Below are positions 26,028-34,473 of a DNA stretch of 64,000 bases, one piece after another. This stretch comes from CAYVHB01 sp964450865 (lineage in GTDB: Bacteria; Bacillota; Clostridia; Saccharofermentanales; UBA5734): positions 1-64,000 of the forward strand of contig CAYVHB010000003.1 of NCBI GenBank assembly GCA_964450865.1, given 5' to 3'. The notes under the pieces are model-generated. The model saw only the letters and a program-made list of their open reading frames with translations, was not told where the DNA came from and did no database searches. Position 1 is the stretch's first letter. Each line of letters opens with the position of its first letter. The translations under genes and the position numbers were made by a program.

Positions 26028-26056
26028 AGTATAACTGTTTTTACCTTTTTTGTGAA
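26028..26056 (-). promoter_or_regulatory. Promoter of 6S RNA
   Basis: TTCACA (26056-26051) and TATACT (26033-26028) with a 17-bp spacer, placing the start about 7 bp downstream at the inferred 5' end of the 6S RNA. Confidence 0.75.
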
Positions 26057-26111
26057 CACCATCTGCCAGCAACAATTTTGTAAAAGATGCGGGACAAATT
26101 CCGCCATCGGA

Positions 26112-26900
26112 TTATGCCTGGTGATTCGACGCGACGACCAGGCCTGTCACCCGGGACCCGGCCCGCCAGAGCGGGCTGGCGGCTGCGGTCAGCGTCGCCC
26201 CGGTTGTCAGGATGTCATCGACCAGCAGCAACTGGCGCTGGGCAAGAATCGCCGGCTGGCGGACGGCAAAAGCATGGGCCAGGTTTTGCCAGCGGGCTGA
26301 CCGGTCTGGCTGTTCACTTTGCCGGAAGGTTTGCTTGACCCGCACCAGCTGATCAGACAGGTCAGGTATGTGCAGGGCAAGTGCAACCTGAGCAGCCAGC
26401 AGGCCAGCCTGGTTGTAGCCACGTTCCCGGTAGCGAGATGGATGTAATGGCACGGCGATGATACCATCATAAGCCTGGTGACTCCGGCGAACCGTCTGAA
26501 CGAGCAGGCTGGCCAGCGGCACCTGCCATTCGCTGGCATCGCCGAACTTCAGCTGCAGCAGGGCCTCCTTGACCGGCGTCTGGTAGTAGCAGGCACAGAG
26601 TACATGGGGCAGCTGGCCGGCCAGGATACCCGGAGACCAGCCCGGTAAGACTCCGTCTGGCGGGTAATGGCCGGAGGCAGCGGGCCAGGGCAAAATGGAA
26701 TCGGCAAAACGCAGGGGCAGCTGCTGCAAGCAAGATGAACAGATCCCGGGGAAATGGGGCAACGGTTTACCGACTGCCCGGCAAAACAGACAAGTGGGGG
26801 GATAAATCAGCTCCAGGCCGCTAACGCGCAGCCGGTGGAGCGAACGCTGCCAGACATTCAACCTGGGCGGTGACTGTTCAGATGATTGCGGCTGCTGCAT
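26112..26900 (-). CDS. comFC: ComFC-like phosphoribosyltransferase family protein
   Basis: A 262-residue protein. The N-terminus has a zinc-ribbon-like CLFCRAVGK...CSSCLQQLP, and the C-terminus a type I phosphoribosyltransferase fold with RGYNQAGLLA and the PRPP loop LLLVDDILTTGATL. ComFC/ComF proteins act in natural transformation and DNA uptake. It lies 78 bp downstream of recD2 in the metK operon, an order seen in other Clostridia. Confidence 0.85.
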   Translation of the reverse strand: MQQPQSSEQSPPRLNVWQRSLHRLRVSGLELIYPPTCLFCRAVGKPLPHFPGICSSCLQQLPLRFADSILPWPAASGHYPPDGVLPGWSPGILAGQLPHVLCACYYQTPVKEALLQLKFGDASEWQVPLASLLVQTVRRSHQAYDGIIAVPLHPSRYRERGYNQAGLLAAQVALALHIPDLSDQLVRVKQTFRQSEQPDRSARWQNLAHAFAVRQPAILAQRQLLLVDDILTTGATLTAAASPLWRAGSRVTGLVVASNHQA

Positions 26901-26978
26901 GGGACTTCCTCCTGCCCGGAATGGGACTGGCTATCGTCCGGGATCTGAAAGGCCTGCTCCCGGAAAACCATTATTCAG

Positions 26979-29318
26979 TCAACCCGGAGCCGTCGTTTCA
27001 TGAATCAGGCAGCTGACCGGTGTGTTGTTCAGCTGGTCCAGAACATTGTCTGGCCGGGCCGCCTGCAGCCATTGGCGCAGCATGGTGTAACGCTGGCTGG
27101 TCTGCCGGTTGGCAATCATGCCGGCGAGGATGCGTCGGGAACTGACCAGGATCAGCAGCTGGCGGGCCCGGGTGATGGCAGTGTACAGAAGGTTGCGTGT
27201 CAGCAGGCGGGGCGCTGTTGGCGGGACGACCAGGATAACGACCGGATACTCACTTCCCTGGCTTTTATGGACTGTGATGGCATAAGCCAGATCCAGATCC
27301 TCAAGGGCACCCCGGTCATAATCGACCAGGCGGCCATCATCAAACAAGACCGTTAACTGGTCATCTGCTTCATCGACTGCGCTGACCTGGCCGCCCTCCC
27401 CATTGAAGACCCCGCTGCCCTGGACAGACGGCTCATCGGCAATCGTCCAGCCCAGCTCGTACTGGTTGCGCAGCTGCATCACTTTATCACCCGCTGCGAA
27501 AGCAACACCGTGGGCCTGGATCGTGTTGTCCGGAACCGGGCCGGGACCCTGGCCCCGCAGGCTCCGCTGCAAGGACTGATTCAAGGCCTGTGTACCAGCT
27601 GGTCCCTTGTGGGCCGGCGTCAGGACCTGCACGTCGCGAATGGGGTCAAAACCGTATTTTTGCGGCAGCACATCGCCACACAGCTTGATGACAGCCTCGG
27701 CCATAGCCGGTGGCTCATCGCGGACAACCAGCAGGAACTGGCTGGTTAAAGTCTGATCCAGCTCGAACCACTGGCCCTGCAAAAGACGATGGGCATTGCG
27801 GACAATCAGGCTGGCCGCCGACTGCCGGAAAACAAATTGCAGACGGGCCTGCGGGATTATTGGGCACGCCAGCAAGTCCTGCAGGACCAGGCCCGGACCG
27901 ATAGCGGGCAGCTGGTCCGCGTCGCCAACCAGTACCAGGTGAGTCCCGGGCTGGATGGCATCGAGCAGGCTTTTAAATAAAACGATGTCCACCATCGAAC
28001 ATTCATCGACGACCAGCAGGTCGCATTCCAGCTGGAGATCACTGGCCTGGCCGACAAAAGACAGGATCGGATCGCGATCCTTGCCAAATGGCAACGCGAG
28101 CATCCGATGCAGGGTCTGGGCCGGGCAGCCAGTCAGCTCCGTCAGCCGGCGGGCGGCCCGGCCGGTTGGCGCCGCCAGCAGCACTCGGCCGCCATGAGCC
28201 TGGAAGCAGTCAGCCAATACCCGGATAATGGTTGTCTTGCCTGTACCCGGGCCACCGGTAATCAGGGTCAGCGTATTCTGCAGAGCCAGCTGCAAAGCGG
28301 CGGCCTGTTCCGGCGCCAGCAACAGCCCCAGCTTCTGGCCACTAGCCGCCAGCACAGCCTCGGCCTGTTCAGTCACCTGCCAGTCCAGAAAGCGGCCGGG
28401 GGGTGTCGTGAGCAACTGCTGCAGGCGGCGGGCGGCTATTTTTTCAATCTGGTAATAAGCCGGCAAGGCAACCCGCTCATTGGCATCATCACCGAAATCC
28501 TGGCCAAACACAACCAGCTGGCGGCTGTTGAGCAGAACGGGCACCAGGGCCTGCAGCTCAACCAGGGGCCGGTCGATCAGGGCGGCAGCCTGGGCCAGCA
28601 GCTCGGGCAGAGGCAGCCAGGTATGGCCCTGGTAAATGGATTGCGTCAACTGGTAGTGCAGCGCGCTGGCCAGACGGGCTGGGGCAGCCGGATCAACCCC
28701 CAGATCGCGGGCCAGCCGGTCGGCAGTGAGAAAGCCGATACCGTCAATTTCGTCAGCCAGGGCGTAAGGATTCTCCTGGATGCGCGAGATGGCAGCCGAA
28801 CCCCACTGGCGATAGATCCGGAAGACCAGGCCGGTGCCGATCCCGTGTGGCGCCAGCAGCAGGACCAGTTCCTGGAAATCCATTTTTTCATGCAGCTGAC
28901 GGGCGATGCGCTCAGCCTTGCTCTTGCCGATACCCTTGATCCGGCTGATCTTTTCCGGCTGGTCACGCAGGACCTGCAGGGTATCAGCCCCGAAAAGACT
29001 CAGCAGCCGGGCCGCTGTACGGGGTCCGATGCCTTTGATCAGTCCGGAACACAGATACTTGTAGATTGCATCCTCGCTGTCGGGCTGGACATGCCAATAA
29101 TGGGCAACCTTAAACTGTCGGCCATGCACCGGATGGTCGACCCATTCACCGCGCAATTCCAGATGATCACCAACAACAAGATCCGGCATATTGCCAACGG
29201 CAACAAAGTCAGTCTCACCGCTGATCGCACAGACCGTGTAGCCATTTTGCTCGTTGCAGAATATCTTCTCTTCGACTGCGCCTTGCAGGGCAATCAGGGA
29301 TTCAGGTGATGAGGGCAT
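26979..29318 (-). CDS. recD2: RecD2-type superfamily 1 DNA helicase
   Basis: About 779 residues. The N-terminal domain (GAVEEKIFCNEQNGYTV) and tandem helix-hairpin-helix segments (GIGPRTAARLL, IKGIGKSKAERIA) are typical of RecD2. The helicase core has motif I ITGGPGTGKTTI, motif II VVDECSMVD, LVGDADQLPAIGPG, and a C-terminal VHKSQGSEYPVVI. RecD2 is a 5'-3' helicase in DNA repair, working without RecBC. I choose the ATG at 29318; it overlaps the metK end by 17 bp, whereas the longer frame would run 197 bp into metK. Confidence 0.9.
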   Translation of the reverse strand: MPSSPESLIALQGAVEEKIFCNEQNGYTVCAISGETDFVAVGNMPDLVVGDHLELRGEWVDHPVHGRQFKVAHYWHVQPDSEDAIYKYLCSGLIKGIGPRTAARLLSLFGADTLQVLRDQPEKISRIKGIGKSKAERIARQLHEKMDFQELVLLLAPHGIGTGLVFRIYRQWGSAAISRIQENPYALADEIDGIGFLTADRLARDLGVDPAAPARLASALHYQLTQSIYQGHTWLPLPELLAQAAALIDRPLVELQALVPVLLNSRQLVVFGQDFGDDANERVALPAYYQIEKIAARRLQQLLTTPPGRFLDWQVTEQAEAVLAASGQKLGLLLAPEQAAALQLALQNTLTLITGGPGTGKTTIIRVLADCFQAHGGRVLLAAPTGRAARRLTELTGCPAQTLHRMLALPFGKDRDPILSFVGQASDLQLECDLLVVDECSMVDIVLFKSLLDAIQPGTHLVLVGDADQLPAIGPGLVLQDLLACPIIPQARLQFVFRQSAASLIVRNAHRLLQGQWFELDQTLTSQFLLVVRDEPPAMAEAVIKLCGDVLPQKYGFDPIRDVQVLTPAHKGPAGTQALNQSLQRSLRGQGPGPVPDNTIQAHGVAFAAGDKVMQLRNQYELGWTIADEPSVQGSGVFNGEGGQVSAVDEADDQLTVLFDDGRLVDYDRGALEDLDLAYAITVHKSQGSEYPVVILVVPPTAPRLLTRNLLYTAITRARQLLILVSSRRILAGMIANRQTSQRYTMLRQWLQAARPDNVLDQLNNTPVSCLIHETTAPG

Positions 29319-30498
29319 CGCGGCGCAAGGCTTCAGCCTTATCAGTGCGTTCCCAGGGCAGGTTGAGGTCGGGCCGGCCAAAATGGCCATAGGCTGCGGT
29401 CTGGCGATAAATCGCCCGGCGCAGGTCAAGATCGCGAATAATGGCTGCCGGGCGCAGGTCAAAGTGGCGCACAACCAGCTCGGCCAGCTCGGAATCATTG
29501 ATCAGGCCTGTCCCAAAGCTGTCAACCATGACCGAAACCGGATGGGCAACCCCAATGGCGTAAGCCAGCTGGATCTCACAGATTGAAGCCAGGCCGGCGG
29601 CAACGATATTCTTGGCAACATAACGGGCGGCATAGGCCGCCGAGCGGTCAACCTTGGTCGGATCCTTTCCGGAGAAAGCGCCACCGCCATGCCGGGCAAA
29701 ACCACCGTAGGTATCAACAATGATCTTGCGGCCGGTCAACCCGGAGTCGCCCTGCGGCCCGCCGATGACAAAGCGGCCGGTCGGATTGACCAGGATGCGG
29801 GTTGCGGCATCGAATAAATCGGCTGGCATGACCGGGGTGATGACAAGCTCGACAATCGCCTCGCGCAGTGACTCCTGTGTGATGGCTGGACTGTGCTGGG
29901 TTGAGACTACGATGGTTTCAATATGAACAGGCCGGCTGCCTTCATAAGCCACAGTGACCTGGGCCTTGCCGTCCGGACGCAGGAAATCGGCCATGCCCGT
30001 CTTGCGGACTTCGGCCAGGCGGCGCGTCAGGGCGTGAGCCAGCGAGATTGGCAAGGGCATCAGCTCTGGTGTGTCGGAATTGGCAAAACCGAACATCATG
30101 CCCTGGTCGCCGGCACCGGTGCCAAGATCATCAGTCTCCAGTCCTTCGCGATTTTCCAGCGAATGATCGACTCCCATGGCGATGTCCGGCGACTGCTCAT
30201 GAATGGAGACAAGAACAGCGCAGGCATCGGCATCAAAGCCAGCATCATGGCCTGTGTAGCCAATGTCCCGCACCGCACTGCGGACAATGCCCTGAATATC
30301 GGCATAGGCCGTCGTCGTCACCTCACCCATAACCAGGACCATGCCGGTTGTTGTCGCTGTCTCACAGGCCACGCGAGCCAGCGGATCCTGCTCGAGAATC
30401 GCGTCCAGAATCGCGTCAGAAATCTGATCGCACATTTTATCCGGATGTCCTTCGGTTACCGACTCGGACGAGAACAGCCAGCGGCCTTCTTTGTTCAT
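29302..30498 (-). CDS. metK: S-adenosylmethionine synthetase
   Basis: A 398-residue enzyme making SAM from methionine and ATP. It shows SESVTEGHPDKMCDQISDAILD, the GAGDQGMMFG loop, and GGGAFSGKDPTKVDRSAAY. The ATG at 30498 gives the standard N-terminus; the frame extends to 30519. A SAM-I riboswitch precedes it, so expression falls when SAM is plentiful. recD2 and comFC follow and may share this control. Confidence 0.95.
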   Translation of the reverse strand: MNKEGRWLFSSESVTEGHPDKMCDQISDAILDAILEQDPLARVACETATTTGMVLVMGEVTTTAYADIQGIVRSAVRDIGYTGHDAGFDADACAVLVSIHEQSPDIAMGVDHSLENREGLETDDLGTGAGDQGMMFGFANSDTPELMPLPISLAHALTRRLAEVRKTGMADFLRPDGKAQVTVAYEGSRPVHIETIVVSTQHSPAITQESLREAIVELVITPVMPADLFDAATRILVNPTGRFVIGGPQGDSGLTGRKIIVDTYGGFARHGGGAFSGKDPTKVDRSAAYAARYVAKNIVAAGLASICEIQLAYAIGVAHPVSVMVDSFGTGLINDSELAELVVRHFDLRPAAIIRDLDLRRAIYRQTAAYGHFGRPDLNLPWERTDKAEALRRDALIT

Positions 30499-30540
30499 TG
30501 AAATATACCTGCCTTTCACAATAAAAGTAAAACCTCTTCA

Positions 30541-30693
30541 GAAAAACAAAAAGCCCCTTTGGCAAAGAGGCTAACGCAATCATCCGTTTGCACCTCATCT
30601 GCCAGGCATCTGCCTGCTGGAATTAGCACCGCTGCATGACCGCGGTTGCCGGGTTTCGTAGGGCCAGTCCCTCCACCACTCTTGATAAGAGAT
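30541..30693 (-). promoter_or_regulatory. SAM-I (S-box) riboswitch with terminator
   Basis: On the minus strand the leader reads CTCTTATCAAGAGTGGTGGA, then GGGACTGGCCC, GAAACCCGGCAACC, GGTGCTAATTCC and GATGAG: the conserved SAM-I core (about 30693-30592). A terminator hairpin (AGCCTCTTT with AAAGGGGCT, 30572-30551) and a T-rich run follow. The aptamer controls metK by transcription termination. Confidence 0.95.
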
Positions 30694-30754
30694 GAATTCA
30701 TATTAAATTGGAGCTCTGATATTGATCGATTTCGATACATATCTCAGCGTTTGC

Positions 30755-30783
30755 ATGATACCACTAGTTAGTCTTATACGCAA
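30755..30783 (-). promoter_or_regulatory. Likely promoter of the riboswitch-metK transcript
   Basis: TTGCGT (30783-30778) and TATCAT (30760-30755) separated by 17 bp, about 60 bp upstream of the aptamer. Confidence 0.5.
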
Positions 30784-30819
30784 GCTAAGCCGGCTGCAAT
30801 TTTATTAATTTTCTGTTAA

Positions 30820-30862
30820 ATCAGAAATTCTGATGCTTTTAGCCAGCGAGAAAGCCTATAAT
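30820..30862 (+). promoter_or_regulatory. Threonine aldolase promoter region with palindrome
   Basis: TATAAT at 30857-30862 is a good -10 box; the -35 position holds a weak TGCTTT. A perfect palindrome ATCAGAA-A-TTCTGAT (30820-30834) abuts the -35 position and could be an activator or repressor site. Confidence 0.5.
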
Positions 30863-30906
30863 GATAACAAATTAATTCAGATGGACAGAAGTTGGAGGTT
30901 TGGCCT

Positions 30907-31965
30907 ATGATGGAAAATATGCTTGATTTGCGCAGCGATACAGTAACCTGGCCTACACCGGCCATGCGCCAGGCCATGGCCCAGGCACCGGTTGGAGACG
31001 ATGTATACGGCGATGATCCGACTGTCCTGGCGCTTGAACAATACGCTGCCGCTTTACTGGGTAAGGAAGCCGCCCTGTTTGTGGCCAGCGGGACCATGGG
31101 CAATCAGCTGGCCATCATGGCCCAGACCCAGCGGGGCGACGAAATTATTTTATCCGATCGCTGCCATATTGTCTGGCATGAAGCTGGCGCGGCCGCACTC
31201 TTGTCGGGTGTGCAACTGCGCTGTTTGCCGGCTGTTGTCGGCAAAATGGACCTGAATGCCATTGAAATGACGATCCGGAAAACACCGGAGGACATTCACA
31301 GCCCGAAAACGGCGCTGATCTGCCTGGAGAATGCCGACTCTGACGGATTTGTTCACGAACTCGCCTATATGCAGGCCATCCAGAAAATCGCCCGCCAGTA
31401 TCATGTACCGATTCACCTGGACGGCGCCCGGCTGTTTAATGCCGCTGCCGCCCTGAATACCGACGTCAGGAATCTGACTGCGCTTGTCGATACCTGTATG
31501 GTCTGTTTATCCAAGGGGCTTTGCGCACCCTTCGGCTCGATCCTGGCCGGACCGGCCGCCGTCATCGAGACCGCGCGGCGGCGGCGCAAAATCCTGGGGG
31601 GCGGCTTGCGTCAGGCCGGCATCATGGCCGCCGCCGGTCTGATCAGCCTGCGCGAGATGGTGGGACGGCTTCACGAAGATCATTTCAACGCGACCTGGCT
31701 GGCCAATCAGCTGAGCAGCCAGCCGGGCTGGTTTCACCTTGAGCGCACGCCGCAGATCAACATGGTTTTCTTCCGCCTGACGCAATACCCGCTATCGTCA
31801 GCTGAACTGGTCACCCAGCTGGCTCGCCGCCAAATTCTGATCAATCCGCCAGAGGACGGCATTTTCCGGATTGTCACGCATTACTGGGTCGAACTGGACG
31901 ACTTGAAACGCCTGCTGACTGTGATTGTTGAACTGGCCAACAGTGAACCAGACCTGCCAGACTGA
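30907..31965 (+). CDS. ltaE: Low-specificity L-threonine aldolase
   Basis: A 352-residue PLP enzyme of fold type I. It begins with LDLRSDTVTWPTPAMRQAM and GDDVYGDDPTV, binds PLP around FVASGTMGNQLA and HLDGARLFNAA, and has the Schiff-base lysine in CLSKGLCAPFGS. GGGLRQAGIMAAAG is also typical of the family. It cleaves threonine to glycine and acetaldehyde. The ATG at 30907 is preceded by GGAGG; an upstream TTG at 30892 would place the ribosome site inside the gene. Confidence 0.9.
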   Translation: MMENMLDLRSDTVTWPTPAMRQAMAQAPVGDDVYGDDPTVLALEQYAAALLGKEAALFVASGTMGNQLAIMAQTQRGDEIILSDRCHIVWHEAGAAALLSGVQLRCLPAVVGKMDLNAIEMTIRKTPEDIHSPKTALICLENADSDGFVHELAYMQAIQKIARQYHVPIHLDGARLFNAAAALNTDVRNLTALVDTCMVCLSKGLCAPFGSILAGPAAVIETARRRRKILGGGLRQAGIMAAAGLISLREMVGRLHEDHFNATWLANQLSSQPGWFHLERTPQINMVFFRLTQYPLSSAELVTQLARRQILINPPEDGIFRIVTHYWVELDDLKRLLTVIVELANSEPDLPD

Positions 31966-32312
31966 TCGACCTGGCGGGCCGGACCAGCGCGACCGATCGA
32001 TTCAGTCCGAAATTGCAATTCCTTTACAGCGGCTGTACCTGCCGTTTCCGGATACAATAAAATCAAGTCCTGGCATTGTCGAAAGCGCACCGCTTCGCTG
32101 CCAGGGCTTTTTTGTTGCGCGGCAACCGCTTGCGCCATGGCCCCAGGGGACGGCCACCCGAATTTTGTCGCATTCTGTCGAAAAATGTCGCACGATCCGT
32201 ACTGGCCTGATTAAGCGGATGTGATTCAATAAGGCTATCCCGCTGCACCTGAAACCAGCGTCAGAAGCCGATATCGGGAGATTGATCAGTCAAGAAATGA
32301 GGTGAATCGAAG
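31966..32312. other. Intergenic stretch before the Tad cluster
   Basis: About 350 bp without a gene. It contains a TACAAT -10-like box near 32053 without a good -35, and three TGTCG motifs at 32167-32192. The Tad operon promoter is presumably here. Confidence 0.4.
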
Positions 32313-33320
32313 ATGCAATTATCACCAGCCCAGATTCTTGTCCTGGATATGGATGCCGATTATGGCGACCAGCTGGGCACGGCCTTACGCCGGCAGTTCC
32401 GGGAATGGACTGTTACGGTCGCGGCTGATCCAAACCAGTTGCCGGCCGACTGGTCCGATCATACCCGTCTTTGTCTGTATCCACCGCGTCAGTTCCCTGA
32501 TCTTGAAACAAAGTCCGGATCAGGCGCAGGGGGCAAGCCCTTGCAGTGGCTGCCCATGCCGGACCAGGCGGCCAGCCTGGGGGACGTTTATCGATATATG
32601 CCGCTCAGCCAGCTTCTGCCAGCTATCAGAAGCCGTTTGCCAGCCCAGCCAGCCGCTGACTGGAGCGGGCCGGCTGGTCACGCAATGCCGGATCCTGACG
32701 ATGCACCCAAACGGAACAAACAGGAAATTGGCATGATCCTCGGACTGGACCACGCCGGATCGGCTGACTGGACCCGCCACAAAATCCGCACACTGCTCCA
32801 GTCGGGCGTTCAGGTCCTTTATTTGCCATTGATGCCGACCTATAACATGACATTGCTGGCGCCGCCTGGCCATGGTGCCAATTTATCGACCCTCTTGCTG
32901 CGTCTGGCCAACGACGATGAGGTGAACGTGCAGGACCTGGGCCATTGCCTGCAGCCTCATCCAGATGGCTTTTTACAGTTCCGGCCACCGGAGCGATCCG
33001 ATGACCTGCTCTTGTGCCAGGCTGATGTATTGCGCCGGCTGGTCAGTTTATTGCGTGAACGGGTTCTGCTCAGCGATGAGCCGACGGTAGCCCTGGTCGA
33101 TTGCCGGGCTTTGACTTTGCAAGTTGTCTGTAATCTGGCTGTACTTTGTAACTTTCTGGCAGTTCGTCTGCCGGAGGGTAACAGTTTTGCCGCCCAGGCC
33201 GGACGGCGGGAGGTTGCCATGCTGCTGGCCCGCCTGGCCCCAACCTGTCGGATCGAGGAAATCCCATCGATCATCCCGGAACGGATCAATGACCGGATCC
33301 GGCGGGAGTTGCCCGCATGA
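32313..33320 (+). CDS. TadZ/CpaE-like protein, divergent
   Basis: A 335-residue protein. The N-terminus (AQILVLDMDADYGDQLGTALRR) looks like an atypical receiver domain; the C-terminal half resembles the MinD/ParA-like fold of TadZ/CpaE (IGMILGLDHAGSADW, LSDEPTVALVDCRAL), but no clean Walker A is visible. TadZ proteins place the Tad pilus machine at the cell pole. The assignment rests mainly on position: it overlaps the CpaF-like ATPase by four bases. Confidence in the exact family is moderate. Confidence 0.6.
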   Translation: MQLSPAQILVLDMDADYGDQLGTALRRQFREWTVTVAADPNQLPADWSDHTRLCLYPPRQFPDLETKSGSGAGGKPLQWLPMPDQAASLGDVYRYMPLSQLLPAIRSRLPAQPAADWSGPAGHAMPDPDDAPKRNKQEIGMILGLDHAGSADWTRHKIRTLLQSGVQVLYLPLMPTYNMTLLAPPGHGANLSTLLLRLANDDEVNVQDLGHCLQPHPDGFLQFRPPERSDDLLLCQADVLRRLVSLLRERVLLSDEPTVALVDCRALTLQVVCNLAVLCNFLAVRLPEGNSFAAQAGRREVAMLLARLAPTCRIEEIPSIIPERINDRIRRELPA

Positions 33321-34471
33321 TGCCGGATTATCAGGGGCGGCAAAAGCTGATCGACCAGGTTTTGCGCCTGCAGGGTAACCGGTCAGATCTTGATAATTCC
33401 AGCCTGCGTAAGCTGATCCTGCGGGTGGTCCTGGAAAATTACAGTGGCTCCAATCTGACTCTGGATGAACGGCAACAGATCGTTACGCGTCTTTTTCATG
33501 CCATGCGCGGCCTGGATCTCCTGCAACCGCTGATGGAGAATGACTCGGTGACCGAAGTCATGGTCAATGGGCCCGACCGGATATTTTATGAGGCATCCGG
33601 CCAGCTGTTTGATGCCCGCCTGACTTTCGATCACGTCGACCATCTGACAGCTATGATCAGCCGCTATTTTGGTCAGGCCAACCGGCTGATCAACGAGAAA
33701 CAACCCATTGCGGACATGCGCCTCGCGGATGGCTGCCGGGTCCATGCGGTGTTGCCGCCGGCGGCTCCGGAAGGACCTGTGCTGTGCATCCGCAAATTCA
33801 CCGGCATCCGGCCGGACCTTTCTGCCTTGACCCAGTCCGGTTTTATCAGTCCGGAAGCGGCAGAGTATCTGCGCCAGGCTGTAGTCAACCGGGAGAACAT
33901 CTTCATTTCCGGCGGGACTGGCACCGGAAAAACCACATTTCTGAATGCATTATCAGCCTGTATCCAGTCAGCTGAGCGAGTCATCACCATTGAAGATTCA
34001 GCCGAGCTGAATTTGCAGGGGCTGAAAAATCTGGTCCGTCTTGAATCGCGACTGGCCGGTCCGGATGGCAGCGGCGAAATCACCCTGGCCGACCTGATTC
34101 GTTCAGCCCTGCGGATGCGGCCCGACCGCATCATCGTCGGGGAAGTCCGCGGCAGCGAGGCGTTTGCCATGCTCCAGGCCATGAACACCGGCCACCCGGG
34201 CTCCATGTCGACCGGACATGCCAATTCGGCGGGAGACATGCTCAATCGGTTGAGCATGATGGTCCTGATGGATTCTCAAATGCCCTGGGACGCTATATTA
34301 CGCCTTGTATCATCAGCTTTGCAGCTGATTGTCCAGCTGGAACGCAGTCCGTCCGGACAGCGCAGTGTTATTGAGATCAGCCGGATTCACGGGATCCAGG
34401 CCGGCGAATTCAAGCTTGAACCTATTTTTGCGCGGAATTTGAATGGCAACCTGCAAAAGGAAGGAATCTGA
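33317..34471 (+). CDS. cpaF: CpaF/TadA-type secretion ATPase
   Basis: A 384-residue type II/IV secretion ATPase of the CpaF branch. It shows MENDSVTEVMVNGPDRIFYE, Walker A ISGGTGTGKTTFLNAL, the Asp box TIEDSAELNL, Walker B-like RMRPDRIIVGEVRG and the His box MNTGHPGSMSTGHANSA. It drives assembly of Flp-type (type IVb) pili. Its ATG overlaps the previous stop, and the next gene starts two bases after its stop. Confidence 0.93.
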   Translation: MMPDYQGRQKLIDQVLRLQGNRSDLDNSSLRKLILRVVLENYSGSNLTLDERQQIVTRLFHAMRGLDLLQPLMENDSVTEVMVNGPDRIFYEASGQLFDARLTFDHVDHLTAMISRYFGQANRLINEKQPIADMRLADGCRVHAVLPPAAPEGPVLCIRKFTGIRPDLSALTQSGFISPEAAEYLRQAVVNRENIFISGGTGTGKTTFLNALSACIQSAERVITIEDSAELNLQGLKNLVRLESRLAGPDGSGEITLADLIRSALRMRPDRIIVGEVRGSEAFAMLQAMNTGHPGSMSTGHANSAGDMLNRLSMMVLMDSQMPWDAILRLVSSALQLIVQLERSPSGQRSVIEISRIHGIQAGEFKLEPIFARNLNGNLQKEGI

Positions 34472-34473
34472 CC

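Noticed and set aside
25569..26112. A T-box leader for cysE/cysS
   Set aside because: No T-box core (AGGGTGGNACCGCG type) was found; the structured RNA there is a 6S RNA with its own promoter.
28107..29309. A 400-codon plus-strand ORF opposite recD2
   Set aside because: It is the complementary-strand shadow of a conserved gene: Gln-rich, low complexity, no domain.
32160..32195. Three TGTCG motifs before the Tad cluster as a binding-site array
   Set aside because: The spacing is irregular and the motif is too short to exclude chance.
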